From NCBI GenBank assembly GCA_023421135.1, contig JAEZUG010000031.1:1-19115 (forward strand): 19,115 nucleotides of DNA, read 5' to 3'. A model generated the notes under the pieces. The model was not told the DNA's origin and made no database searches. It saw nothing but the letters and a program-made list of their open reading frames with translations. Positions 12,890-19,115 of this stretch are shown here, piece by piece (positions within the stretch are counted from its first letter, which is position 1; each line of letters opens with the position of its first letter). Both the position numbers and the translations under genes were made by a program. This DNA is from Candidatus Cloacimonadota bacterium. Lineage in GTDB: Bacteria; Cloacimonadota; Cloacimonadia; Cloacimonadales; Cloacimonadaceae.

Positions 12890-13899
12890 TGCCGAAGAAA
12901 TCTATCCTCAGCCTGATAATCGGACTAATCCTGGGCTTGATCCTGATTGCACTATGGTTTAGCTACACAGAGTTCGACCAAATTCTACTACGAATTAGTG
13001 AAGTAAAGACTGCTCTGGTGATACGTGCTGCTCTTGCCTATGTATTGGCATACTTTATCAGATCAGTCAGATGGAATCTACTGCTTCGCAGGAAGCTTAA
13101 GCTAAGTCTTTTTCGAACTTGGCTCTACAGCATGGGCGGGAACTTTGTGAACTATATGATCCCCATACGTTTGGGAGAATTAGTCAAGGCTTGGTTCATC
13201 AAACGTAACCACAGCCAGGCTGTTTCAAGCAGTCTCCCCTCCATCTTCATCGATAAGAGCTTTGACACTCTTGGCATCTTCTTTGTGCTGATAATGCTGC
13301 CCTTTTTGGCGGTGCAGCTCTCTCTGCCAATGATGGTGCTACTGGGCTTGCTGGCCTTAGTATTCGTGATCTCCCTGGTCATAATCCTGTTTGCTGCCAA
13401 AGAGCAGAAGCGGGTTCTGGGTTGGTTTGAGTGGTTACTCAGGCTCTTTCCGGCAAAGCTACGTATCAAATTACAGAGCTTCATCGATCTCTTTTTACAA
13501 GGTTTAAATATCTTTGAGCATCACTGGTCAATACTGGTGGCTGCTCTTGCGCTCACAGCAGTTGGTATCTTGTTGGATGGCTTCTATTTCTTCAGTCTGT
13601 TCCGGGCTTTTGGATTGCAGGATTCTTTCCTGATTGTGCTGTTTGGCTACACTCTGATAAATCTCTCCTATGCTTTGCCGCAGCCTCCAGCTCAATTGGG
13701 CAGCAATGAATGGATGATGATAATTGTCTTCTCGATAGGATTTGGATTGACGAAAGAATCCGCCTCCTCAATCATGGTCTTTGCGCATCTTTTGACCGCA
13801 CTTATCATGAGTGTATTGGGGCTGATTGCTTTCTCTTTCAGCGGTTACGATGTTGTAAAGTCAATTTACAAGGATGAAACGACATATGAATCAAACTAG
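12889..13899 (+). CDS. LPG-synthase-TM/flippase-like integral membrane protein
   Basis: The ATG at 12889 overlaps the previous TAA by one base (TAATG). The 336-aa product is mostly hydrophobic with about seven to eight membrane spans. Family landmarks of the lysylphosphatidylglycerol-synthase transmembrane region (flippase-like, UPF0104) are visible: RSVRWNLLLR, NYMIPIRLGELVKAW, SIFIDKSFDTLG, and the late SYALPQPPAQLGSNEW segment. Relatives lie beside glycolipid and polysaccharide genes and are proposed to move or modify membrane lipids; there is no catalytic lysyl-transfer domain here. An alternative start at TTG 12847 would intrude into the methyltransferase gene. Together with the preceding genes it suggests that this operon makes or exports a modified lipid. 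Confidence 0.85.
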   Translation: MPKKSILSLIIGLILGLILIALWFSYTEFDQILLRISEVKTALVIRAALAYVLAYFIRSVRWNLLLRRKLKLSLFRTWLYSMGGNFVNYMIPIRLGELVKAWFIKRNHSQAVSSSLPSIFIDKSFDTLGIFFVLIMLPFLAVQLSLPMMVLLGLLALVFVISLVIILFAAKEQKRVLGWFEWLLRLFPAKLRIKLQSFIDLFLQGLNIFEHHWSILVAALALTAVGILLDGFYFFSLFRAFGLQDSFLIVLFGYTLINLSYALPQPPAQLGSNEWMMIIVFSIGFGLTKESASSIMVFAHLLTALIMSVLGLIAFSFSGYDVVKSIYKDETTYESN

Positions 13900-14872
13900 T
13901 TTGATAGATCAGATTAAGCAGCTTCAGGCCTACAGACTGCGCCTGAAAGAAGAGATTGCTACTCAGATTGTGGGACAGGACAGGGTGATTGACCAAGTCC
14001 TGATAGGGCTTTTTGCCGGGGGACACATACTCATCGAAGGTGTGCCAGGTTTAGCCAAGACACTGCTGATCTCCACCATCGCCAAAGCCTTGAACCTAAG
14101 TTTCAGCCGCATTCAATTCACTCCAGACCTCATGCCTTCAGATATCACCGGTTCGGACATCCTGGTTGGTGGTAGCTCGGGTCAGGATCGACAATTCCAG
14201 TATATCAAGGGGCCAATCTTTGCCAACATGATTCTGGCAGACGAGATTAACCGCACTCCGCCTAAAACTCAGGCTGCATTATTACAATCTATGCAGGAAT
14301 ACACCGTTACTGCGGGTAATACTACTTGGAAGCTGGATAAACCCTTCATCGTGATGGCGACACAGAATCCCATCGAACAGGAAGGCACCTATCCGCTTCC
14401 GGAAGCTCAACTGGATAGATTTATGTTTTATATCAAGATAGGATACCCCAGCTATGAAGAAGAACTGAAGATTGTGGAAAGCACCACAGGCATGTCTGTC
14501 TCAGAGCCCAAGCCTTGTTTGAGCGGGGCAGAGATAGTAGCCCTGCAGGAAAGCATCCGCAGTCTCCCAGTGAGTGATCATGTCTTGGCTTATGCAGTGA
14601 AACTGGCGCGTTCCACCCGTCCAACTGATCCGGAAGCGGATCAGAACGTAAAGAAGTGGGTGAACTGGGGAGCTGGTCCCCGCGCTTCTCAATACCTTAT
14701 CCTGGCGGCAAAAACCAAGGCTGCGCTGGAAGGAAGGCTGAGCCCTGCAGAAGAAGATGTGAAGGCTGTTGCCGAGATAGTGCTATCACATCGCATTTTG
14801 GTCTCCTTTGCTGCAGAAGCAGAGGGGATGAGTTCCGCCGACATCGTTGCCGGCATACTGGAGAGATTATGA
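13886..14872 (+). CDS. MoxR-family AAA+ ATPase
   Basis: From ATG 13886 the product is 328 aa. Motifs in order are Walker A GVPGLAKT (52-59), the SDITGSDIL insert, Walker B MILADE (115-120) followed by INRTPPKTQAALLQSM, sensor MATQNPIEQEGTYPLPEAQLDRF (157-179) and the C-terminal lid with WGAGPRASQYL. MoxR proteins are chaperone-like ATPases that usually act with a DUF58 and von Willebrand factor A proteins to mature enzymes or envelope complexes; neither partner is encoded next to it here. ATG 13874 is also in frame but would lie inside the AAGGA; 13886 places AAGGA eleven bases upstream. It overlaps the preceding membrane-protein gene by 14 bases. Confidence 0.92.
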   Translation: MNQTSLIDQIKQLQAYRLRLKEEIATQIVGQDRVIDQVLIGLFAGGHILIEGVPGLAKTLLISTIAKALNLSFSRIQFTPDLMPSDITGSDILVGGSSGQDRQFQYIKGPIFANMILADEINRTPPKTQAALLQSMQEYTVTAGNTTWKLDKPFIVMATQNPIEQEGTYPLPEAQLDRFMFYIKIGYPSYEEELKIVESTTGMSVSEPKPCLSGAEIVALQESIRSLPVSDHVLAYAVKLARSTRPTDPEADQNVKKWVNWGAGPRASQYLILAAKTKAALEGRLSPAEEDVKAVAEIVLSHRILVSFAAEAEGMSSADIVAGILERL

Positions 14873-15801
14873 AGAAATACATCGTAGTTCTGATACTGCT
14901 TGCCCTTGGGTTATCCGCAGAGGCGGTAGATAACAAGTTTCTGAATCATATTGCCCACATCACAACTACACCTGCCATGAATATCATGGCAGAGAATCGT
15001 CAGGTTCTGGTACGCAACACCAATCAGGTCTGGATATACTCTACATTCAATACCTGGCAGCCCCGGATAGAAGCATCCTACTATTCTGTCTATCCCATCG
15101 AGGATATCAATATTGCTGCCGATCGTTACCTCTATATCTGCTCAGCAGAACCCACCAACAGTGTGGTTCCAATTGATTCATTGAACCTCTATGGCAAGAT
15201 CTACTTCACCAATACGTTCATTGGGGATAAAATCACCCGGGAAGGAGCAACAGTCTATATTGCGGATCGTAACCGGGGGATTGATATCATCGATATTGGC
15301 AGGGGAGGCAGCAGAGATATCCGCAGCACCTTCTCCGAGAAGTGGGGTATCAGAGATTTTTATGCTGAGTATCCATATCTCTATGCCTTGAACGACTTTG
15401 GTTTGGTGACTGTAGATATAAACGACCTGCAGTTTCCCACTTCAATAGGAGTGAATTACGAGATTCTGGATGCCACTGTGCTGGCCAAGAATGGAGATAT
15501 CATCTGGGTGGGAGCTGGTAAGAACCTCATAGCTATGAATATCCGCAATCTGGACAACCCCACTCTGATCAACCAGTACCGTTTCGCTCACAATATTCTG
15601 GATATGGAGATCAAAGACGATCGGCTTTATCTGGCTTTGGGTGCAGGAGGGGTGAATATATTGGATGTGAGTTTACCTACTCGGATCACTGAACTAAACA
15701 CCATTATACCCAATCTTGTGGTCTATGATATTGCTCTGGATCAGGATTATATCTATCTGGCTCTGGGACGCGACGGTTGGATGATCTATCAGTATAACTA
15801 A
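14869..15801 (+). CDS. Exported beta-propeller-like protein (LVIVD-type repeats)
   Basis: The ATG overlaps the moxR stop (ATGA). The 310-aa product starts with a clear signal peptide (MKKYIVVLILLALGLSAEA). The rest consists of repeats of the form xxIYIADxxxGIDIIDI, YLYALNDFGLVTVDI, IIWVGAGKNLIAMNIR, LYLALGAGGVNILDVS and YIYLALGRDGWMIY. These are spaced about 40-45 residues apart, as in LVIVD-repeat beta-propellers. Such proteins are usually periplasmic or surface ligand-binding scaffolds; no catalytic residues are evident. There is no C-terminal sorting domain, so periplasmic location is likely. As the last gene of the operon it may be the client or partner of the MoxR ATPase, but that is speculation. 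Confidence 0.8.
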   Translation: MKKYIVVLILLALGLSAEAVDNKFLNHIAHITTTPAMNIMAENRQVLVRNTNQVWIYSTFNTWQPRIEASYYSVYPIEDINIAADRYLYICSAEPTNSVVPIDSLNLYGKIYFTNTFIGDKITREGATVYIADRNRGIDIIDIGRGGSRDIRSTFSEKWGIRDFYAEYPYLYALNDFGLVTVDINDLQFPTSIGVNYEILDATVLAKNGDIIWVGAGKNLIAMNIRNLDNPTLINQYRFAHNILDMEIKDDRLYLALGAGGVNILDVSLPTRITELNTIIPNLVVYDIALDQDYIYLALGRDGWMIYQYN

Positions 15802-15918
15802 TCCGCGTTCCGGATTGGAGACGTCCTCGGTTCCATTACCAGCTTGCGGGTAACCCTTTGTAGATCAATTATCCTATAATTATTACTGCTTCATCCCAGT
15901 ACACATTGGCACGCTCTT

Positions 15919-15945
15919 GTTACTTGTCACTCGTTACATGTCACT
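15919..15945. repeat. Two tandem 13-nt repeats at the convergent gene junction
   Basis: GTTACTTGTCACT and GTTACATGTCACT (12/13 identical) are separated by one C. The second copy overlaps the stop codon of the minus-strand gene (15941-15943). No function is evident. Confidence 0.55.
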
Positions 15946-17446
15946 TTACAACAAGCAGCTTCTGAACGGATTGCTTACCTTGGCTATCCTCTATCTTGAC
16001 CAGATAGATACCGTTGGAGTATGATGCCGGGATCTGCAGGTCTTCATTGCTTCTCCGGCCTTCAAAATCAGCTCTGTAGATCTCCTGACCTCTGCTATTG
16101 TATATCCTGATGGACTTTAAGTTTACACTACCCTCAACTCTCAGGATTCCTGAGCTTCGAACTGGATTGGGATAGACTCTTAGGGCTGATGGATTCGGGA
16201 TGTAAGTGTCGTCTGATGTACTACTGGCCAGATCAAAGAGTTGCTGAGTATTTAGGGTAAGCCCTGGTCTGAGATACGCAGGTTGATTGGTTGCAGCGGC
16301 TGACCAAAGCAGGTAGTTCTGGCTGGGAATATATTGGATCGCCATCAGGTTGTTTTCCATACCTGCAGCTCCGGCAAGAACCTGCCACTGCCGTTTGGCA
16401 GTAACTGCAGAGTTTGCATAGAGGGAATCTTGGATACTGGAATATCTGGTGCAACAAGTGGGATAAGATAGATACCTGAAGTGATTGGTGGCAGCGAGGT
16501 GCCAGCCGGGAAGGTTGCCATTCTGATTGTACAATCTTCTGGCAGTGCCCCCGTTGTTCTTCTCTATCACGCTGCTATGAAAGTAGCTATCAGTTTCAGT
16601 CAGGTTCTGGATAATGAAACCTCCCAGGCTGGTGGAGGTGCTGAGAGAGTGATAGAGGTCATCGGCGTCATAGGATCCATTTCCATCTGTATCAAGCCTT
16701 TCCAAGCCACTGCGCATGCTGAAGAGAATCGGGCTCAATCCTTGCGTAATAGTGTAATAGTGGTCATTTCCCGTGTTCACAAAGGCTGCTGTGCCGGCCT
16801 GGTTCACGGCAGAAAGTGCACCTATCAGGCCAGGATATGTGAAGTTCAGCCATTTCTGCTCATCCGGTTCACTGGGGTGATGAACGATTAAAAGCGGATT
16901 GGCAAGCAGAGAAGAATTGGGTGTCCAATCCAGGAAGCGGGTGATCACTGCAGAGCCCAGCAAGCTTTCATCTGCCAGGGTAGACATATCCCAGCTTGCC
17001 AGGCTGGCGCATCCATACTCCATCCTGGAAGCTTGCAGGTAGCTCATATCAAGGGTTGTATTGAGCATCAGAATATCATCTGTATCCAGGTTTCTACTCA
17101 AGCCAGCGAAGTAAGCTCCCGAGGCAGAAGCTGCCAGGCCATCAGCAATACCGGAGCATTCCGTTACATAGCGGTTGTCGAAGCTAAAGCTGCTGTTCAT
17201 ACTGCTCAGATTGGCAGCATGAGTTTGAGGATCGGAATAGCTATGCATCACATAGTAGTAGTTCAGGAAGACGTCCTTGATCTCAGCAGCCAGCAAGTAG
17301 CCCTGGGCATAGCCTCTTTGGTAATGATTTCCCCAGACGTGGAGTATCTTCTTGTCTTCCATCTGGATGAGTTCGCCATTGACCTGCCCCAGAAGCTTCC
17401 CGGCCAGAAGCAGGACGAGTATTACTATATATCTATACTTGTGCAT
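15941..17446 (-). CDS. Exported C45/penicillin-acyltransferase-like hydrolase with sorting domain
   Basis: From the ATG at 17446, with GGAG seven bases upstream, this is a 501-aa protein. It has a signal peptide (residues 1-20, MHKYRYIVILVLLLAGKLLG). GNHYQRGYAQGYLLAAEI (39-56) is typical of the peptidase C45 / acyl-CoA:6-APA acyltransferase group. G145-C146 in EYGCASLASWD is the likely autocleavage site and N-terminal nucleophile of an Ntn-hydrolase. ATNHF (319-323) is another family motif. An EF-hand-like loop, DTDGNGSYDADD (252-263), lies in the middle. The last ~70 residues (LRVYPNPV to the end) form a type IX-like sorting domain. The substrate, presumably an amide or thioester, is unknown. 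It is the last gene of the minus-strand operon. Confidence 0.78.
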   Translation of the reverse strand: MHKYRYIVILVLLLAGKLLGQVNGELIQMEDKKILHVWGNHYQRGYAQGYLLAAEIKDVFLNYYYVMHSYSDPQTHAANLSSMNSSFSFDNRYVTECSGIADGLAASASGAYFAGLSRNLDTDDILMLNTTLDMSYLQASRMEYGCASLASWDMSTLADESLLGSAVITRFLDWTPNSSLLANPLLIVHHPSEPDEQKWLNFTYPGLIGALSAVNQAGTAAFVNTGNDHYYTITQGLSPILFSMRSGLERLDTDGNGSYDADDLYHSLSTSTSLGGFIIQNLTETDSYFHSSVIEKNNGGTARRLYNQNGNLPGWHLAATNHFRYLSYPTCCTRYSSIQDSLYANSAVTAKRQWQVLAGAAGMENNLMAIQYIPSQNYLLWSAAATNQPAYLRPGLTLNTQQLFDLASSTSDDTYIPNPSALRVYPNPVRSSGILRVEGSVNLKSIRIYNSRGQEIYRADFEGRRSNEDLQIPASYSNGIYLVKIEDSQGKQSVQKLLVVK

Positions 17447-17472
17447 TATCGGCTCCAATTGTCTTTTTTAAG

Positions 17473-17489
17473 AGAAGCTAAGCGCTTCT
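17473..17489. repeat. Small hairpin between the two exported-protein genes
   Basis: AGAAGC and GCTTCT form a perfect 6-bp stem around TAAGC in the 64-base gap. On the minus strand no T-run follows, so it is not a standard terminator. It could be a processing or stability element. Confidence 0.35.
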
Positions 17490-17510
17490 GGGGCTCTGGG
17501 CAAGTGTGCT

Positions 17511-18302
17511 CTAGTGAGCCAGAGGGATATTGAAGCTATCCAGAAGAGCTCCATCCAGATCATATACCTTCATTTGAAGAGCTCCAGAGCTTCTTTCTGC
17601 GATGATGTAGTGATGTTTCTTGTGTAATACCAGGCTGTATGGGCTTCTATCTCCGAGTTCACGAATAGGCGCTCCACCACCCCCGGAGATGATGTAGTGG
17701 CTGCCATTGTGGATCAGATGCTCATACTGGTGTTCATGTCCGCTGATCACAGCCAAAACGCCGGCGCTCTCAAACAAAGCCGGTAGAAACAGCTCCAGAC
17801 CCAGTTCGCTGCCATGTTCTCCACTGCTGAATATCGGATGGTGCAAGAAAATAACTATTGGAAGAGCAGCCAGGTTCAATTGCTGACTGAGCCAAGTGTA
17901 CTGCTCCGAGCCTGGCCTGAGATCCAAAGTGCTGTCCAGAACTATCCAACGGATGGAGTCATGCTCCACAGCATAGTAGCTACTACCCCCGGGAAACTGG
18001 AAACGGCTGATAAAGCGATCTCTGTCCCTTTCGTGGTTACCCTTGGCAGGCCAGATGGGGCAGAGTTGCAGCAAGGGTGATGAAATCTCAAACCAACGGT
18101 CATACTCGGCTTCAGTTGTGCCTCTCTGCACCAAGTCTCCCGTATGAAAAGCGAGACTGGGCTGATGTGCGGCAATTGCTGCAACAATCCGGGCATGGAC
18201 GTCGTGATGTGTGCGTGTGTCGCCATAGATAGCGATCTTAGCGCCCAGAAAGCTGCCAGAAAGCAGCAAGAGCAGCAGGAGGGCATGGAGTCTTCTGAAC
18301 AT
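17511..18302 (-). CDS. Exported calcineurin-like metallophosphoesterase
   Basis: The ATG at 18302 begins a strong signal peptide (MFRRLHALLLLLLLSGSFLG, 1-20). The 263-aa product carries the five metal-site blocks of the family: YGDTR (26-30), HTGDLV (53-58), KGNHERD (87-93), FLHHPIFSSGEHG and SGHEHQYEH. It resembles purple-acid-phosphatase-like or alkaline-phosphatase-type members and should act in the periplasm or at the surface on phosphoesters of unknown identity. A longer frame extends upstream to 18368 but would overlap the uracil-DNA glycosylase gene and hide the signal peptide. The start lies two bases after that gene's stop, so the genes are co-transcribed. Confidence 0.88.
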   Translation of the reverse strand: MFRRLHALLLLLLLSGSFLGAKIAIYGDTRTHHDVHARIVAAIAAHQPSLAFHTGDLVQRGTTEAEYDRWFEISSPLLQLCPIWPAKGNHERDRDRFISRFQFPGGSSYYAVEHDSIRWIVLDSTLDLRPGSEQYTWLSQQLNLAALPIVIFLHHPIFSSGEHGSELGLELFLPALFESAGVLAVISGHEHQYEHLIHNGSHYIISGGGGAPIRELGDRSPYSLVLHKKHHYIIAERSSGALQMKVYDLDGALLDSFNIPLAH

Positions 18303-18304
18303 TG

Positions 18305-18946
18305 TCAGAGAAGCTTGAGATAGTGTTTTTGGAATTCCTGCAGGTCTTCCCAGGCGGGACGCTTCCATTCAGGATTGCGCAGGAGTGCTGCAGGATGGTA
18401 GGTCACATAGGCAGGGATTCCATCAAACTCGTGCACTGTTTGGCGCAGGATACCCATACTCTGGGTGGTGCCCAGAAGGGTTTGTGCCGCAACCAAGCCC
18501 ATAAACAGGAAGAGCTTGGGCTTGATGATGGCGATCTGTTCCATCAGATAGGGAAGACAGGCAAGGCGTTCACTGCTTTCAGGGTTACGATTCCCCGGGG
18601 GACGGCACTTCACGATATTGGCGATGTAGATGTCTTCCCGGGAGAGTTCGATAGCCAGCAGCATCTTGTCCAGCAGCTCTCCGGCTTTGCCCACAAAGGG
18701 CTTTCCCATCAGGTTTTCCTGCTCTCCCGGAGCCTCGCCGATTATCATGGCTTTGGCTTCAGGATTTCCGCTTCCATAGACAAACATGATCCTACCCTCG
18801 GCCAGAGGGCAGAGCCTGCAATCAGAATGCTCGCGTTCTTTCTCTGCCAAAAGCCGGGCATGGTTGGACTGGTATTTATACAGCTCCTTTATGCCCAGGT
18901 TTTGCAGAATTTCAAGGTGTTGACGCAATTCCTTGAGTGAGGCCAT
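18305..18946 (-). CDS. Family-4 uracil-DNA glycosylase
   Basis: This 213-aa protein removes uracil from DNA as the first step of base excision repair. The [4Fe-4S] ligands C43, C46, C114 and C130 have family-4 spacing (CRLC ... KCRPPGNRNP ... ACLPYL). Other motifs are IIGEAPGEQE (68-77), GKPFVGKAG (81-89), ANIVKCRPP and the late TYHPAALLRNP. About 35 residues precede the first Cys, longer than the thermophilic prototypes; they look helical and are in line with many mesophilic members. It lies between an acidic small ORF and exported hydrolases, with gaps of two to six bases, so it is expressed in an operon with functionally unrelated genes. Confidence 0.92.
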   Translation of the reverse strand: MASLKELRQHLEILQNLGIKELYKYQSNHARLLAEKEREHSDCRLCPLAEGRIMFVYGSGNPEAKAMIIGEAPGEQENLMGKPFVGKAGELLDKMLLAIELSREDIYIANIVKCRPPGNRNPESSERLACLPYLMEQIAIIKPKLFLFMGLVAAQTLLGTTQSMGILRQTVHEFDGIPAYVTYHPAALLRNPEWKRPAWEDLQEFQKHYLKLL

Positions 18947-18952
18947 TAGGGC

Positions 18953-19111
18953 TTATTCGCCATCCTCGTCGTCATCGTCATCGTCATCATTAAAATCATT
19001 GTCCAAGTCTTCACCTTCTGGCAGTTCGTCAATGAACTTCATGGAATCATCTACTGTAACTTCTTCATAGTTGAAGTCATCATCCAGGTTGGGGGCAGAT
19101 TCCTCTGCCAT
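18953..19111 (-). CDS. Very acidic small protein or C-terminal tail of a longer one (possibly partial)
   Basis: Read from ATG 19111 this is 52 residues, ending in a run of seven Asp followed by EDGE. The frame is still open at the window edge, so the ATG may be internal and this may be only the tail of a larger protein. Nearly half the residues are Asp or Glu and there is no cysteine or membrane segment. Acidic tails like this occur on RNA-polymerase-associated and nucleic-acid-mimicking proteins, but I cannot assign a family. The stop lies six bases before the uracil-DNA glycosylase start, so the two are probably co-translated. Confidence 0.6.
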   Translation of the reverse strand: MAEESAPNLDDDFNYEEVTVDDSMKFIDELPEGEDLDNDFNDDDDDDDEDGE

Positions 19112-19115
19112 GGCC

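Noticed and set aside
15800..15816. Hairpin AATCCG-CGTTC-CGGATT at the end of the propeller-protein gene as a terminator
   Set aside because: No T-run follows in either direction, so it does not qualify as an intrinsic terminator.
17033..17533. 166-codon open frame on the plus strand
   Set aside because: Antisense to the C45-like gene and shows no recognisable features.
18302..18940. 212-codon open frame on the plus strand
   Set aside because: Exact antisense of the uracil-DNA glycosylase, whose motifs and iron-sulfur cysteines make the minus strand certain.

Overview
The window reads as a bacterial chromosome segment devoted to surface polysaccharide and envelope biogenesis. Two secreted proteins end in type IX-secretion-like C-terminal sorting domains (YPNP...G.Y.L). 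Together with the mixed gene content and moderate GC, this suggests a Fibrobacteres-Chlorobi-Bacteroidetes-type lineage, most likely a Candidatus Cloacimonadota (Cloacimonas-like) bacterium. That assignment is inference; no rRNA or core marker is present.

Region 1 (1-7370, + strand) is a polysaccharide operon. It holds the 3' end of a wbjC/capF-type reductase, then the wbjD/capG epimerase that completes UDP-N-acetyl-L-fucosamine. These are followed by a polysaccharide-deacetylase-like protein, a WbpP/GalE-type 4-epimerase, a membrane sugar-1-phosphate transferase with an unusual architecture, and a second non-hydrolysing 2-epimerase of the wecB type. Three paralogous GxxExxY proteins (PD-(D/E)xK nuclease fold) sit between these genes, all in the operon direction. 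Each is bracketed by its own pair of 30-36 nt inverted repeats. The two arms of one unit match each other, while arms of different units differ in sequence but keep the same style: short ~9-nt repeats of GGATT/CAGATT type before the gene and the complement after it. A fourth pair of arms (169-331) has no gene inside, and two single arms (1468-1500, 7351-7400) lie at other junctions. So almost every junction of this operon carries a copy or relic. This is the most interesting structure in the window.

Region 2 (7371-9374) contains one secreted multidomain protein with a strong intrinsic terminator. A gene-poor stretch follows, carrying a symmetric, MITE-like palindromic repeat cluster (8918-9198) and a candidate promoter.

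Region 3 (9375-15801, + strand) is a tightly packed seven-gene operon with overlapping or abutting stops and starts. It encodes a polyprenyl-synthetase-like protein with degenerate aspartate motifs, a CpsB/YwqE-type PHP phosphatase, an extended SDR, a methyltransferase-like protein, a flippase-like membrane protein of the LPG-synthase-TM family, a MoxR AAA+ ATPase and an exported beta-propeller-like protein.

Region 4 (15941-19111, - strand) is a convergent operon. In transcription order it encodes a very acidic small or partial protein, a family-4 uracil-DNA glycosylase, an exported metallophosphoesterase and an exported C45/penicillin-acyltransferase-like Ntn-hydrolase with a sorting domain.
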